Shown here: positions 16,678-26,883 of the stretch, one piece after another | How the letters are laid out: each line of letters starts with the position of its first letter | How positions within the stretch are numbered: position 1 is the first letter of the stretch | NCBI GenBank assembly: GCA_002410325.1 | Contig: DHRK01000047.1 | Location: forward strand, 20,171-84,170 | Direction of reading: 5' to 3' | Length of the DNA stretch: 64,000 nucleotides | Origin: Syntrophomonas sp. UBA5314 | GTDB taxonomy: Bacteria; Bacillota; Syntrophomonadia; Syntrophomonadales; Syntrophomonadaceae | Made by a program: the position numbers and the translations under genes | Notes under the pieces: generated by a model | The model's input: only the letters and a program-made list of their open reading frames with translations | Databases searched by the model: none | What the model was told of the DNA's origin: nothing

Positions 16678-17246
16678 ACTTTTCCCTCCTTCCAAAGCTG
16701 GCGTAAAAGCTTTCTGGCCCGGTATAGCCTGGTCTCTACGGTTTTTACACTGATGCCCTCCTCACGGGCGATCTGTTGATAGGATTTATCTTGAAAATGG
16801 TATTTTATCAAAATCGTTCGGTAACGGTCGGGTAAACTGTCGCATAATTCCCTGATGTAAACCTCCCTTTCTTTGCTGATAAAAGCTTCTTCCGGGCTGG
16901 GGAGGCTGTCAGCCAGCGGTTTCCCTATATCAATATCCGACAGTTCGTGTCCCTGAACGCTTCTCTGCTTTTTTCGCTTCCAATCGATGGCCTTATTGGT
17001 AGTTATTCTTCCCACCCAGGCCTTGAGGTGATCCGGTTGGAAAGAAGGCAAAGATCGATATATCTGCAGGAAAACTTCCTGGGCTATATCCTGGGCATCG
17101 TCCATATTATCGACGAAGCGGAGGATTATAGCAAAGACATAGGCTTGGTAGTGCTCTATCAGGGCCTCAAAGGCCTGCGGATCGTCGGTCCTGTAGAGCT
17201 CCACCCATGCTGTATCATTCCAAACCGTAACCACCTCCTTTCCCAT
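16674..17246 (-). CDS. ECF-family RNA polymerase sigma factor
   Basis: About 190 residues. Region 2 includes DPQAFEALIEHYQAYVFAIILRF and DAQDIAQEVFLQIYRSL. Region 4 includes LPDRYRTILIKYHFQDKSYQQIAREEGISVKTVETRLYRA-type residues typical of ECF HTHs. It forms an operon with an anti-sigma gene and two membrane-protein genes. The start is uncertain: ATG 17246 has a poor ribosome site, whereas a near-perfect AAGGAGGTGG lies at codons 2-6 of that frame, suggesting initiation a few codons downstream at a non-ATG codon. Confidence 0.88.
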   Translation of the reverse strand: MGKEVVTVWNDTAWVELYRTDDPQAFEALIEHYQAYVFAIILRFVDNMDDAQDIAQEVFLQIYRSLPSFQPDHLKAWVGRITTNKAIDWKRKKQRSVQGHELSDIDIGKPLADSLPSPEEAFISKEREVYIRELCDSLPDRYRTILIKYHFQDKSYQQIAREEGISVKTVETRLYRARKLLRQLWKEGKV

Positions 17247-17320
17247 CACTAATAACAACGTTTTTCAGGTTTAAATCCCTTCAAAATTGGTTTATCCTCT
17301 TTTACCCGGCCGCATTCACG

Positions 17321-17354
17321 CAAAAAAGCCAGGAATCTCTGGATTTTCCTGGCT
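17321..17354 (-). terminator. Terminator after the FtsX-type permease gene
   Basis: On the minus strand AGCCAGGAA (17346-17354) pairs with TTCCTGGCT (17327-17335), followed by T6. It lies about 100 nt past the permease stop and directly abuts the short CTAG-flanked element. Confidence 0.75.
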
Positions 17355-17358
17355 CTAG

Positions 17359-17411
17359 TACTCTCGAAAATTTAGCCGCCGATAATATGTGGAATTAGGA
17401 TTAACAGAGTA
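17359..17411. mobile_element. Internally deleted miniature element (short relative of 36813-36970)
   Basis: On the minus strand, 47 nt from 17411 match the left arm of the 158-bp element at 36813-36970 at 41 positions. The last 6 nt (AGAGTA on the minus strand, TACTCT on plus) are the opposite end's terminal repeat. CTAG flanks it at 17355-17358 and CTTG at 17412-17415. This is best explained as an internal-deletion derivative that kept one full arm and the tip of the other. No coding capacity. Confidence 0.65.
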
Positions 17412-17457
17412 CTTGTGTCTATCCGGTTGCGCGCCGTATCCGGCCGATCCTTGTTAA

Positions 17458-19839
17458 TCAATCGGTGCTCTTCAAGGCTTCCACCAGGTCTATATGTTTA
17501 AGGCGGGGCAGAACCAGGGCAAAGCCCAGTACAATAAAAACCATGGTGCCTACAGCGCTCATTACATAAGTTCGGGGATAAATGATGAACGGCAGACTGT
17601 AGTATTCATTGGTAGCCGAAGCCAGGTAGAGGCTGCCCAGGTAGCGTCCCAGCGGAAGGCCTATGATTACTCCAATAACGGCCTGCAATATGGTCTCTTT
17701 GAACAACAGTCCGGTCAGTTCCTGGCGGGTGTAGCCCAGCACTCTCATGCTGGCCAGCTCCCTTTGCTTTTCATTGAAGTTCATGTAGGTCGAGTTATAG
17801 GTTATAGCCATGCCCAGCAGGGCGGCAAACATTATCATTACCGCAATGGATGCGAGGGCACTGTCCAGCATCTGGTTCCATCCCGTTCTTTCATCGGCTT
17901 TGCTTACAATGGAGCTGATGGCGGTCATATCTTGCAGGCGCTTCTCAAAGCACTCGGCCTGGCTGGAATCCACCCTGACCAGAATCCTGGTAAACAGGTG
18001 GCTTTCGCCCAGAAGGCGGTTGGCCGTATTGAGGGAAACATATGAACCTCCGCCCATTAAAGCCTGGTTGAGAGCCACTACTTTCAACTGCCCCTTGCGC
18101 ACCGCCCCCTGATTCATTTTGGTCTCCACATTGACCATATCCCCTACTTTAAGCCCCAGCTTTTTGGCCACCCGTTCACTCATAACTACCCCTTCTTCCG
18201 GGATGGGCAGAACACTATCATCGGCTGCAAAGACACCCAGGAAATCCTGACCGGGATTCACCCCGTAAAACATGTCGTTCTCTTCACGGCTGCCGTCCAC
18301 AGCTGTCAGGGCCACCGGCAGCTCCAAGACCGGTTCCAATTTTTTTACTTCTTCCCACTGGTTCCAGCCGGTGATCTCAGATTCTTTTACCGGGGCGCTC
18401 AGCTGGACCAGGTAATCATAATTGTTTTCCATGGCGAAATGCCTGGTCAACATATAATCGATAGCATCATTCATAAATAAAGTGATCACCAAAACCACTG
18501 CGGTAAAGGCGACTCCCAGCACCGTGACCATAAAGCGGGTCCGGTTGCGCAGCATGCTGCGCAGACTCATACGCCAGCCACTGTTGAGCCGTTTCCACAG
18601 GCCCGCCCAGCTCTCCAATAAAATGCGGCGCCCCCGTTGCGGCGCCTTGGGCCGCATTGATTCGGCCGGATTTATGCGGATAACCCCCAGACAGGCCAGC
18701 ACACCGGATACGCCTCCCACCAGCAGGCTTAGCAGCACGCTGTTGACAATGGCGTTCAGGTTCAGCCCGCCGATTACACTGGGCAGGTTAAAGTAGGTAG
18801 CATACATGTCTGAAAAAACCGAGGCCAGGGCCACGCCCAATATACTGCCCAGTAACGCCCCGGTAAGGGATATACTCAATGCATACGCCACATAGTGGTT
18901 TATGATCCGGACGTTGCTGTAGCCCAGGGCTTTAAAGACCCCAATTGAAGTGCGCTCGTTTTTAATGAGACGCCCCAGCAGCATAAACTGAATGCCGGCC
19001 GCGATGATGAAGAAAAACAGGGGAAGATAGAGGGCGGAGATTTTGAGCTGCTGTAGTTCACCTTTTAAAACCGAATGGCTCAATTGATCATCCCTGGGAT
19101 AGGCGGCGAGATTGCCGTAGGGACGCAGTCTATCCTGAACCTGCTTTTCAACCTCATCGGCCGAAGCCCCCGGGGTAAGCTGAACGGCTATCTGATTGAC
19201 CTGTCCCTGCATATTGAGGATCTTTTGCGCCCGATCGCGCGGCATCATCAGCAGGCCAAATTCATTCGGATCAGGCATCCAGGAAGCGGTGTCTTTCATC
19301 AGATATACGAATTCCGGACTGGCCGCAGTGCCGATTACGGTAAGGGGTACCTCCTTTCCCTCGGCAATTACCTTAAAGACTGAGCCGGGCTGGAGCTTAT
19401 TGGCCTTGGCAAAAGCGGGATCCAGCAGAACTTCGATATCCTGCCCGCTGTTTTTGGAAAAATCTCTCCCGCTGATAACTTGCAGGTTGTTCAGACGGGT
19501 TTCATCATCTAGATCGTAGGTGGCCAGCCGGAAAGTTCCCCTTCCTCCCTCCGGCTTGATGAAAGTGAGATCCCGGCGGATGCTCCCACTGGCCCGGGCT
19601 ACGCCGGGGACATCGCTAAGCTGTCTGGCCACCCCCTCCGGCGCTTTTACTACCATGAAAAAGTAGTCGGCAAAGCGGGTTTTCTGGTAAAAATCGCTTT
19701 GCGAACGGTTGAGATTGTAGTAGGCGGTAGTCATGGCAATGTAAATAAGAACACCCAGCATTACTACAACGCTTAAAGCGATAAATTGTCCCGGGCTCTT
19801 TTTAACCCGGCGAAGTATTCTTCGGCTCAGGATGCTCAA
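17458..19839 (-). CDS. ABC transporter permease with two FtsX domains
   Basis: 793 residues. The N-terminal TM (GQFIALSVVVMLGVLIYIAMTT, about 17-38) is followed by a MacB-like extracytoplasmic domain (about 45-260), three TMs of the first FtsX domain (FFFIIAAGIQFMLL...), then a second TM plus extracytoplasmic domain (about 430-650), and a C-terminal FtsX triplet ending near residue 785. The doubled FtsX layout resembles large lipoprotein or peptide exporters of Firmicutes. The start is TTG at 19839, behind AAGGATTG. It closes the ATPase (21153) - HlyD (19931) - permease unit. The substrate is unknown. Confidence 0.85.
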   Translation of the reverse strand: MSILSRRILRRVKKSPGQFIALSVVVMLGVLIYIAMTTAYYNLNRSQSDFYQKTRFADYFFMVVKAPEGVARQLSDVPGVARASGSIRRDLTFIKPEGGRGTFRLATYDLDDETRLNNLQVISGRDFSKNSGQDIEVLLDPAFAKANKLQPGSVFKVIAEGKEVPLTVIGTAASPEFVYLMKDTASWMPDPNEFGLLMMPRDRAQKILNMQGQVNQIAVQLTPGASADEVEKQVQDRLRPYGNLAAYPRDDQLSHSVLKGELQQLKISALYLPLFFFIIAAGIQFMLLGRLIKNERTSIGVFKALGYSNVRIINHYVAYALSISLTGALLGSILGVALASVFSDMYATYFNLPSVIGGLNLNAIVNSVLLSLLVGGVSGVLACLGVIRINPAESMRPKAPQRGRRILLESWAGLWKRLNSGWRMSLRSMLRNRTRFMVTVLGVAFTAVVLVITLFMNDAIDYMLTRHFAMENNYDYLVQLSAPVKESEITGWNQWEEVKKLEPVLELPVALTAVDGSREENDMFYGVNPGQDFLGVFAADDSVLPIPEEGVVMSERVAKKLGLKVGDMVNVETKMNQGAVRKGQLKVVALNQALMGGGSYVSLNTANRLLGESHLFTRILVRVDSSQAECFEKRLQDMTAISSIVSKADERTGWNQMLDSALASIAVMIMFAALLGMAITYNSTYMNFNEKQRELASMRVLGYTRQELTGLLFKETILQAVIGVIIGLPLGRYLGSLYLASATNEYYSLPFIIYPRTYVMSAVGTMVFIVLGFALVLPRLKHIDLVEALKSTD

Positions 19840-19930
19840 TCCTATTCAATCCTTTCGGCCGGTTGCAGATTATAACAAAAGGGCCGTCGATTTCAGGCCT
19901 GCTTAAATTCACTTTCGACACGGTTCAGGC

Positions 19931-21091
19931 TCACTGAACCTTGACCCGAGACTTTTCGTCAAGTACCTGACTTCCATCCTTAACGATAAGATCGCCTTCC
20001 TCAATTCCGGAAATAACCTCCACATATTCCCTTCCCTTGAGCCCCAGTTCTATGTCTTGATATACCACCCGGTTATTGCTGATCTTCATGATCCGGTAGC
20101 GTCCGTCTTCGCTGCTTTTTAAAGCCTCCCGGGGCACCAGCAGTACGCCATCCCGGCGGGTAGTTTCAATGCTGACCCGCACTTCATAACCGGGCTTAAG
20201 CTTGGAACTGGAGTTCAATTTGATCATCACCGGCACCCGGCGCTGTTCAACGCCCAGAGCCGAGATTTTAGCAAAAGCCCGGGGTTTGATCTCACTGACC
20301 ACTCCGGAGAGCACCTCTTCCCCCAGCACGGTCGCGGTAATCGAAACCGGTTGCCCCAGCTGGACGTCACCCAGATCATCGCTCAATAGATCGGCCTGTA
20401 TCTCTAATTGCGACGTAGTCCCGAGCTGGGCCAGGAGGCTTCCCGGAGTTATATACGTTCCTTCCTTGCCCGGCAGGTCCAAAACGGTTCCATCAATAGG
20501 GCTTTTTATGATGAGGGCACTCCGCTTGCTCTGCAAACTGCCGGTCAATTCAGAGTAAATAGCGATTTTACTTTGCACCTGGCCCATATACTGCCCGTGC
20601 AGTTCGACCTGCTGCACTGCCTTTTGCAGGCGGTCCCGGGCCGCTTCATAATCAGCCTGGCTTACGGCGCCCATTTCATACAGCGATTTTTGCCGGTCGA
20701 AGGCGGTCTGAGCCTGACTGGTCTCCATTTCATAACTGGCCATGGTCAGCTCTGCCTGGCTAAGCTCCCCCCGGGCCAGAGCCAGCTGGGCCTGGGCCTG
20801 TTCGGTTTCCGCGTCCAGATCCGGGTTTTTCAACCTCATCAATACAGTTCCCGAGCTTACCTGCTGTCCGGTCGCAACCATCACCTCTTCGACCAGCCCG
20901 TAGTTCTGGGCCTCTACATCATACTGGTCCACCGTTTTAACATATCCGGTTTCGCTGATGCTGTTGACCAACGCCCCTTTTTGGATCCTGGTTGCCGTCA
21001 CCGGCTGAGCGCTGCTGACATAATAGAAAGCAGAGATGAGAATCAATAAAACCGAAGCCCCGACTATCCACCAGACTTTCCTGTTCTTCAC
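19931..21091 (-). CDS. HlyD-family membrane fusion protein (system 1)
   Basis: 386 residues. An N-terminal anchor (WWIVGASVLLILISAFYYV, about 7-25) is followed by a biotinyl-lipoyl half-motif (GLVEEVMVATGQQVSSGTVLMRL), a long coiled-coil hairpin (about 90-190), the second lipoyl half (IDGTVLDLPGKEGTYI) and a beta-barrel. This is the adaptor for the adjacent ATPase and FtsX permease, linking a MacB-type pump to the outside. GTG start at 21091, behind GGAGGGGG. Confidence 0.87.
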   Translation of the reverse strand: MKNRKVWWIVGASVLLILISAFYYVSSAQPVTATRIQKGALVNSISETGYVKTVDQYDVEAQNYGLVEEVMVATGQQVSSGTVLMRLKNPDLDAETEQAQAQLALARGELSQAELTMASYEMETSQAQTAFDRQKSLYEMGAVSQADYEAARDRLQKAVQQVELHGQYMGQVQSKIAIYSELTGSLQSKRSALIIKSPIDGTVLDLPGKEGTYITPGSLLAQLGTTSQLEIQADLLSDDLGDVQLGQPVSITATVLGEEVLSGVVSEIKPRAFAKISALGVEQRRVPVMIKLNSSSKLKPGYEVRVSIETTRRDGVLLVPREALKSSEDGRYRIMKISNNRVVYQDIELGLKGREYVEVISGIEEGDLIVKDGSQVLDEKSRVKVQ

Positions 21092-21152
21092 CGTATTTCT
21101 CCCCCTCCATTTACTCGCCGAATAACTCCCCAGAGCTCGGATAGGCCACTTA

Positions 21153-21863
21153 TTACCACTCGATCATTTCCGGGTCGAGCGGTTCCTGGTTAACACGCAA
21201 TTCCACTATACTGCCGCTTCGCATCCTGACGACCCTCTGGCCCATATCCGCGATAGCGGTATTGTGAGTCACTATAATTACGGTACTGCCGGTTTCCCGG
21301 TTGATCCGGTTAAGCAAAGCCAGCACGCTCTTTCCGGTCTGGTAGTCCAGCGCGCCGGTGGGTTCGTCGCATAGTAAAAGACGCGGCTTTTTTACCATGG
21401 CCCGGGCAATAGACACCCTCTGCTGCTCTCCTCCAGAGAGCTGGGCCGGGAAATGGCCGGCCCGTTCAGCCAGTCCTACCAACTCCAGGACTTCGGCAAC
21501 CGGCATAGGGTCCTCGACCAGTTGGGCAGCCAGGGCGACGTTTTCCGCGGCGGTTAGATCCGGAATCAAGTTGTAGAATTGAAAAACAAAACCCACCTCG
21601 TGGCGGCGGTATTGAGTGAGTTCCTTGTCTGAAGCACGGGTTAAATTATGGCCCTGAAAGAAGATTTCTCCCAATGTCGGCTGATCCATTCCTCCCAGGA
21701 TGTTAAGGAGGGTGCTCTTGCCTGAGCCGCTGGGTCCCATGATAATCATAAGTTCACCGCTCATGATATCCACCGTGCTCGCCAGCAAAGCGTCCACTAT
21801 AACCTCACCCATCTGATACTGTTTGGTAACTTCATGCAGGTGGATCAGTACCTCTTGTTCCAT
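21153..21863 (-). CDS. ABC transporter ATP-binding protein (system 1, MacB/LolD type)
   Basis: 236 residues. Walker A is GPSGSGKST (about 43-51), the Q-loop lies in FVFQFYNLIPDL, the signature is LSGGEQQRVSIARA, Walker B is RLLLCDEPTGALD, and the switch His is in VIIVTHN. The FNLIPxLTAxENV type of Q-loop region is characteristic of the LolD/MacB exporter family. It heads the ATPase-adaptor-permease unit, about 130 nt downstream of tetR. Confidence 0.93.
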   Translation of the reverse strand: MEQEVLIHLHEVTKQYQMGEVIVDALLASTVDIMSGELMIIMGPSGSGKSTLLNILGGMDQPTLGEIFFQGHNLTRASDKELTQYRRHEVGFVFQFYNLIPDLTAAENVALAAQLVEDPMPVAEVLELVGLAERAGHFPAQLSGGEQQRVSIARAMVKKPRLLLCDEPTGALDYQTGKSVLALLNRINRETGSTVIIVTHNTAIADMGQRVVRMRSGSIVELRVNQEPLDPEMIEW

Positions 21864-21903
21864 AGTGCTCTCCCATTTTTCGTCAAAATAGCAATTTCTC
21901 TTA

Positions 21904-21973
21904 ATTATACGTTTCCATTAACGCACAATGAATCCTTTATCGGCTTATTATCAGTGAAAGAGGGATTTATCAA
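21904..21973 (-). promoter_or_regulatory. Two candidate promoters ahead of export system 1
   Basis: Read on the minus strand, TTGATA (21968-21973) plus 17 nt plus TAATAA (21945-21950) forms one candidate. TTCATT (21927-21932) plus 17 nt plus TATAAT (21904-21909) forms a second, closer to the ATPase start. Both lie in the tetR-ATPase gap, so system 1 may be transcribed independently of tetR. Confidence 0.4.
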
Positions 21974-21997
21974 TATCGTATTCTAAATGGAATAGAA

Positions 21998-22633
21998 TCA
22001 GGGTTCTTCATCCTTATAAAATAGTTCCTTAAAAAAATCCAGGTATTCTTCAGCTTCAGCCACAATCTTTTGATAGTCCATCGGCTCCTGGTTGACTTTG
22101 ATTTTCTCAATCCATTCATTACTGAAGCCATCAAAGGCCCATATAACAGTATTTATAGTCTTGTTAAGGTCCAGCCCCGCTTTAAACTTTGCCATATCAA
22201 GATTATTGAAGAACCTGGCCCTGGCATCAGCCACAGTTTCCCATTGAGCCTTTTTATAATAGGAAACCGCAACCTCCGAGCTGTCCAAGACCAGCATTTC
22301 CAAAAATTCAAACATGGCCGGGTGTTCATACATCATCTGCAATTTAACATTAAGGGCCAGCCGGTATTTGGCGAAAAAGTCCGTTATCTCCATGTCCATT
22401 TTTTCATAAAACGCTTCGGTAGTTAGCTTAAAAACATAATCACAGAGATAAATGAACAGCCTTCTTTTGCTGCCAAAATAGTGAAACAGAGCCCCTTTCG
22501 AAATTTCGGCTTTGGCAACAATAACATCAGTGGCCGTCTGAGTGTATCCCTTGTTGGAGAATTCCTCTAAAGCCGCATTGATTATGCGTTTTTTCTTTTG
22601 CGGGTCAAGGTTTTCAAATGATCGGTTCACAGG
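21998..22633 (-). CDS. TetR-family transcriptional regulator
   Basis: 211 residues from the ATG at 22633. The N-terminal HTH is KKRIINAALEEFSNKGYTQTATDVIVAKAEISKGALFHYFGSK-like (about 13-55), followed by a divergent ligand-binding domain. An upstream TTG at 22669 is unlikely because it falls at the inferred transcription start. The gene lies between two export systems and its own promoter carries a palindrome. It is probably an autorepressor that also controls one or both pumps; the ligand is unknown. Confidence 0.88.
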   Translation of the reverse strand, partial: PVNRSFENLDPQKKKRIINAALEEFSNKGYTQTATDVIVAKAEISKGALFHYFGSKRRLFIYLCDYVFKLTTEAFYEKMDMEITDFFAKYRLALNVKLQMMYEHPAMFEFLEMLVLDSSEVAVSYYKKAQWETVADARARFFNNLDMAKFKAGLDLNKTINTVIWAFDGFSNEWIEKIKVNQEPMDYQKIVAEAEEYLDFFKELFYKDEEP

Positions 22634-22673
22634 CATCACCAAAATGCGCAGATTGACTGTTTTGGTCAAAAAT

Positions 22674-22711
22674 ATTTTACAGCTAGTTGATCGAACCAGT
22701 CAACTAGCTGT
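22674..22711 (-). promoter_or_regulatory. tetR promoter with overlapping palindromic operator
   Basis: On the minus strand TTGACT (22698-22703), 18 nt, then TAAAAT (22674-22679). The 12-bp inverted repeat ACAGCTAGTTGA/TCAACTAGCTGT (22679-22711, 9-nt centre) covers the -35 and spacer, as expected of a TetR-type operator. As RNA it could also act as the terminator for the MacB permease gene at 22787, since T-rich sequence follows. Confidence 0.65.
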
Positions 22712-22786
22712 AATAATAATTCATCCAAAATGAGTTTGAGGACGGTTCTTCAACTTATTTTGCTTTTACCGGGAATATAAATAGCC

Positions 22787-23967
22787 TTATTCGTAGCGCA
22801 GCGCGTCGATGGGATCAAGTTTAGCTGCCCGGTTGGCCGGGTAGATGCCGAAGGCTATGCCTATACTCGAAGAGAACAGGAAGGAAATAATAATGACCTG
22901 ATAGGATATTACCACTGGCATGCCAAGAAAAACCGATATCAGCGCCCCTATTCCAATGCCCAAAAGCATGCCTATGGTGCCTCCTATAGCAGAGATGACC
23001 AGGGCTTCAACCAGGAACTGGATCAGTATATCCTTGCGCCTGGCTCCCACCGCGATGCGAATCCCGATTTCCCTGGTGCGTTCCGTGACTGAAACCAGCA
23101 TAATATTCATAATACCTATGCCCCCTACCACCAGGGCGATGCCCGCCAGAGCTCCAAATACTCCGGTAATAGCGCCTACAATGGTGTTGATCTGGGCCAT
23201 CATCTGTTCATTGGTCTGGGTCACAAAACCCTTTTTAATCCCCTGGCGCATCTCCAGCATTCTGATGGTCTGATTGGTGGCCACTTTAAACTGCTCGGCG
23301 TTTTTTACCCTGACCAGGGCCTGCTGAATTTCCTTGGTCTCTTCCATCTCCAGCACGCACTGGGCCGGCACGTAGCTGTAGTAAGACTGCATGCCCATAA
23401 CCTGGGCCTCCGGTTTGGATAGGCCGCAGATAACAAAGGGTATCCGGTTTATCCGCACCGTCTTACCGATGGCATCGACTCCGGTTCCGAACAGTTCTTC
23501 CGCCATCTTCTGGTTTATAACCACCACCCGGCGCCCCATCTGGTTTTCAACCTCGGTAAAGAAGCGCCCCTTTTCCAAACCCAGGGTGCTGATCTTCAGA
23601 TAGTCGGGGCTGGTGCCGATGAGCATGCCGGTAAGCTTTTTGCGCGGCGTTTCAAAGGCGGCGCCGCTGGCGGCATAAGTCATCGGCACAATAAAATCTA
23701 TTGACTCAATGGAATCCTCGATAAAATTCAGGTCTTCGATAGTCAGTTTGCCTTTTTGCCCATCGTCATTGCGCACCGCCACCAGAGTAAAAGAGTTTAC
23801 CCCCAGGCGTTCAACCTCAGTGGCGGTCTGCTTTTGGAGACTCTGTCCCAGGGTAACGATAATTATGACCGACAGAACGCCAATGATAATGCCCAGCATG
23901 GTCAACGCGGAACGCAGCTTGTTTACCCAGACCCCTTCCAGGGCCACCATAAGCATTTCCCTTAATT

Positions 23968-23971
<4 letters not shown>
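22787..23971 (-). CDS. MacB-type ABC permease (system 2)
   Basis: 394 residues from the ATG at 23971, which overlaps the ATPase stop as ATGA; the longer frame only adds ATPase-overlapping residues. An N-terminal TM (LTMLGIIIGVLSVIIIVTLG) is followed by a MacB periplasmic core domain (about 45-265) and three C-terminal TMs with the FtsX signature (LVVGGIGIMNIMLVSVTERTREIGIRIAVGARRKDI). It is a tripartite exporter partner of the adjacent ATPase and HlyD protein. Substrate not evident. Confidence 0.93.
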
Positions 23972-24701
<730 letters not shown>

Positions 24702-24705
<4 letters not shown>

Positions 24706-25985
24706 TTCTTGCGAACCTTTTTCCCGTCGCTTAAGTCTGCCGGCGGATTGATAACCACTTGATTGTCAAGCTCCAGGCCGGACTTTATCTGAATGGTCAG
24801 GCCGTCGCTGATGCCGGTGGTAACCGGAACCAGTCGGGCGATTCCGTCCTGAACCAGCCACACGCTGCGCCCTTCATCCTTTTCCACCAGGGCTTCAATC
24901 GGCACGATGAGGGTGTCCTCTTCCGCCGTGGTTATATCCATATCCACACTGTATCCGGGCAACAGGGACCCGGGGTTTTCGATTTCAACTATGATAGGCA
25001 GAGATCTGCTCGAATCAATCTGGGCTTTTTCCGGGTCTAAGACCTCCAGCCCAACCTCCTTTACCCGACCCTGATACCTGACATCGGAAAAGGCATTGCC
25101 GCTTATCTGCACCTTCTGACCCGGCTTGATTTTGCTGGCCTCGGCTTCGGGAACACTGCCTTCGATAAGCAGCCGTTCCATACTGGAAATGCTTAAAATA
25201 GGAGACAATTCGTTGACCACATCCCCGGGACTTACACTGATGGAGAGGATTTGTCCATCCCGGGAGCAGATTAAACCCTGGCCCTGGACCAGGCGTTCCA
25301 GCGACTCCAGGCGCAGGCGCGCGGATTCAAGCGCCGCCTCATAGGATTTCAGCTTCGCCGGAGCTGCATCCTGGGCCCGGCGCAGATCGCTTTCGGCTTT
25401 GGCCAGGCTGGCCTGGCTGTTTTCAAAGTCAGATTGGGCCTTGTCATAGTCGACCCTGGACATGGCCCCCTGTTCATATAAAACAGTAGCGCGTTTGAAG
25501 GCGTCTTCATCGTTTTTGTAATTACTCCGGGCCTGAACCAGGGCCAGTTCGGCGGTCGCCACTTCCGAGCTCTTTCCTCCGGACCGGGCGCCGGCCAGGT
25601 CGGCCTCGGCGCGGGCCAGATCAGCCCTGGCCTGGGCCAGCTTTTCCTGGCCGTTGGGAACCGAAAGTTCGATGAGGACCTGCCCGGCCTTCACCTCTTC
25701 CCCCAGACGCACGTGAACTGCTTTGACCGTGCCACTGGCTTCAGAAAAAAGCACCTCTTTGTCAGCCGCGACTATCGTGCCGCTGGCCGGAACCTTCTCC
25801 ACCAGCTGGGTTTGAGTTACCTTGGCCATATCGACCTTTACCACATCCTTCTGAGTGATGCGATAAACGTTTACAATGATAAGGGCCAGGACCAGCAGGC
25901 CAATCCCGCCCCCTATCAAGATTTTCTTTATCGGTCTTCGTTTTTCTTCCGGATGGGCCTGGACTTCAGACTCCAATCCCTTCAC
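24702..25985 (-). CDS. HlyD-family membrane fusion protein (system 2)
   Basis: 427 residues. The cytoplasmic start EEKRRPIKK is followed by a TM (ILIGGGIGLLVLALIIVNVY, about 21-41), a lipoyl half (SGTVKAVHVRLGEEVKAGQVLIEL), a long Ala/Glu-rich coiled coil (about 110-220), a second half (DGQILSISVSPGDVV) and a C-terminal barrel. It is the adaptor for the MacB-type pump encoded next. It follows the YIP1-family gene by 33 nt. GTG start at 25985. Confidence 0.88.
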
Positions 25986-26018
25986 CCACTTTCCAGGAAA
26001 TGTATCGCCTACGTATAG

Positions 26019-26699
26019 TTAAACCGTGGTTGGAAACAGACCTCCCAAAAAGGCCATTCCCACCGCCAGTATTATCCAGAGAACCAGGATATATAGTCCT
26101 ATACCTTTGACGCTTTTGTTCATTACTATGGCACCACCCAGGGTTAATAACGCCAGCCCCCAGATAGTGAAAAGATCGAAGTAGGCCAGGAAGCGATACA
26201 AAAAGGTCTGGTTGTCGCTGCCCAGCAGCACGGCCAGGCTGGTGTTGACCTGCATGGCGGCGTTCACACCCATAGCTTTTATCAAGCCGCTGGCTATTAT
26301 CTGGTGGATTACCGTGGGAACACTGCTGAAAACCGCCACCGCAAAGAGCTGCTTAAACTTGCCTTCGCCCAGAGCTATCTGGTTGTATATGAGCAGAACC
26401 AGCGCCTGCAGCAGCCACAAAATTGGATAACTAATTAAAACTCCGATTACCGCCATGGGCAGCATCATTTTTAAACCGGCATCTATTTGACTGGGGGTTG
26501 CTCCTTGTTTGGTCATCAACTCAACCGTATACTGCCGGGTTTCTGGCCCTATCAGCAGCGTTGCTGCTATCATGATAACCAGAAATAGAGCCGCCGGGAT
26601 TAGGAAACCGGGCTCCTCTTTGACGGCTTGAAAAGTTCGGGAGGGACTGACTATGACCTTCCACAAACGCTGGCCGACATTCATCTGAGGATTTTCCAC
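26019..26699 (-). CDS. YIP1-family membrane protein
   Basis: 226 residues with about five hydrophobic segments and the family N-terminus MNVGQRLWKVIVSPSRTFQAVKEEP. YIP1/Yip-like proteins of this type often lie next to MacB-type ABC exporters. GTG start at 26699 behind GGGAGGAAT. It appears to be the first gene of the system 2 operon. Molecular role unknown. Confidence 0.75.
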   Translation of the reverse strand: MENPQMNVGQRLWKVIVSPSRTFQAVKEEPGFLIPAALFLVIMIAATLLIGPETRQYTVELMTKQGATPSQIDAGLKMMLPMAVIGVLISYPILWLLQALVLLIYNQIALGEGKFKQLFAVAVFSSVPTVIHQIIASGLIKAMGVNAAMQVNTSLAVLLGSDNQTFLYRFLAYFDLFTIWGLALLTLGGAIVMNKSVKGIGLYILVLWIILAVGMAFLGGLFPTTV

Positions 26700-26883
26700 T
26701 TTTATTCCTCCCTTTCCATTTAACTAAACAATCTGCAGTTTATTATCAATTAACACTTTATTTTCGACACAAACTTTTTAGACTCCTGCCATTTGGGCTT
26801 AATACCATGTTGTACAACTCAGCACTACATGACAACCCTAGCGCAGCGCTTTAGTCTAAATAAAAAGAATCACTGGTTTTTGT

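Noticed and set aside
22679..22711. Palindrome as a simple terminator only
   Set aside because: It overlaps well-spaced -35/-10 hexamers of the tetR promoter, so an operator role is at least as likely; the dual reading is recorded instead.
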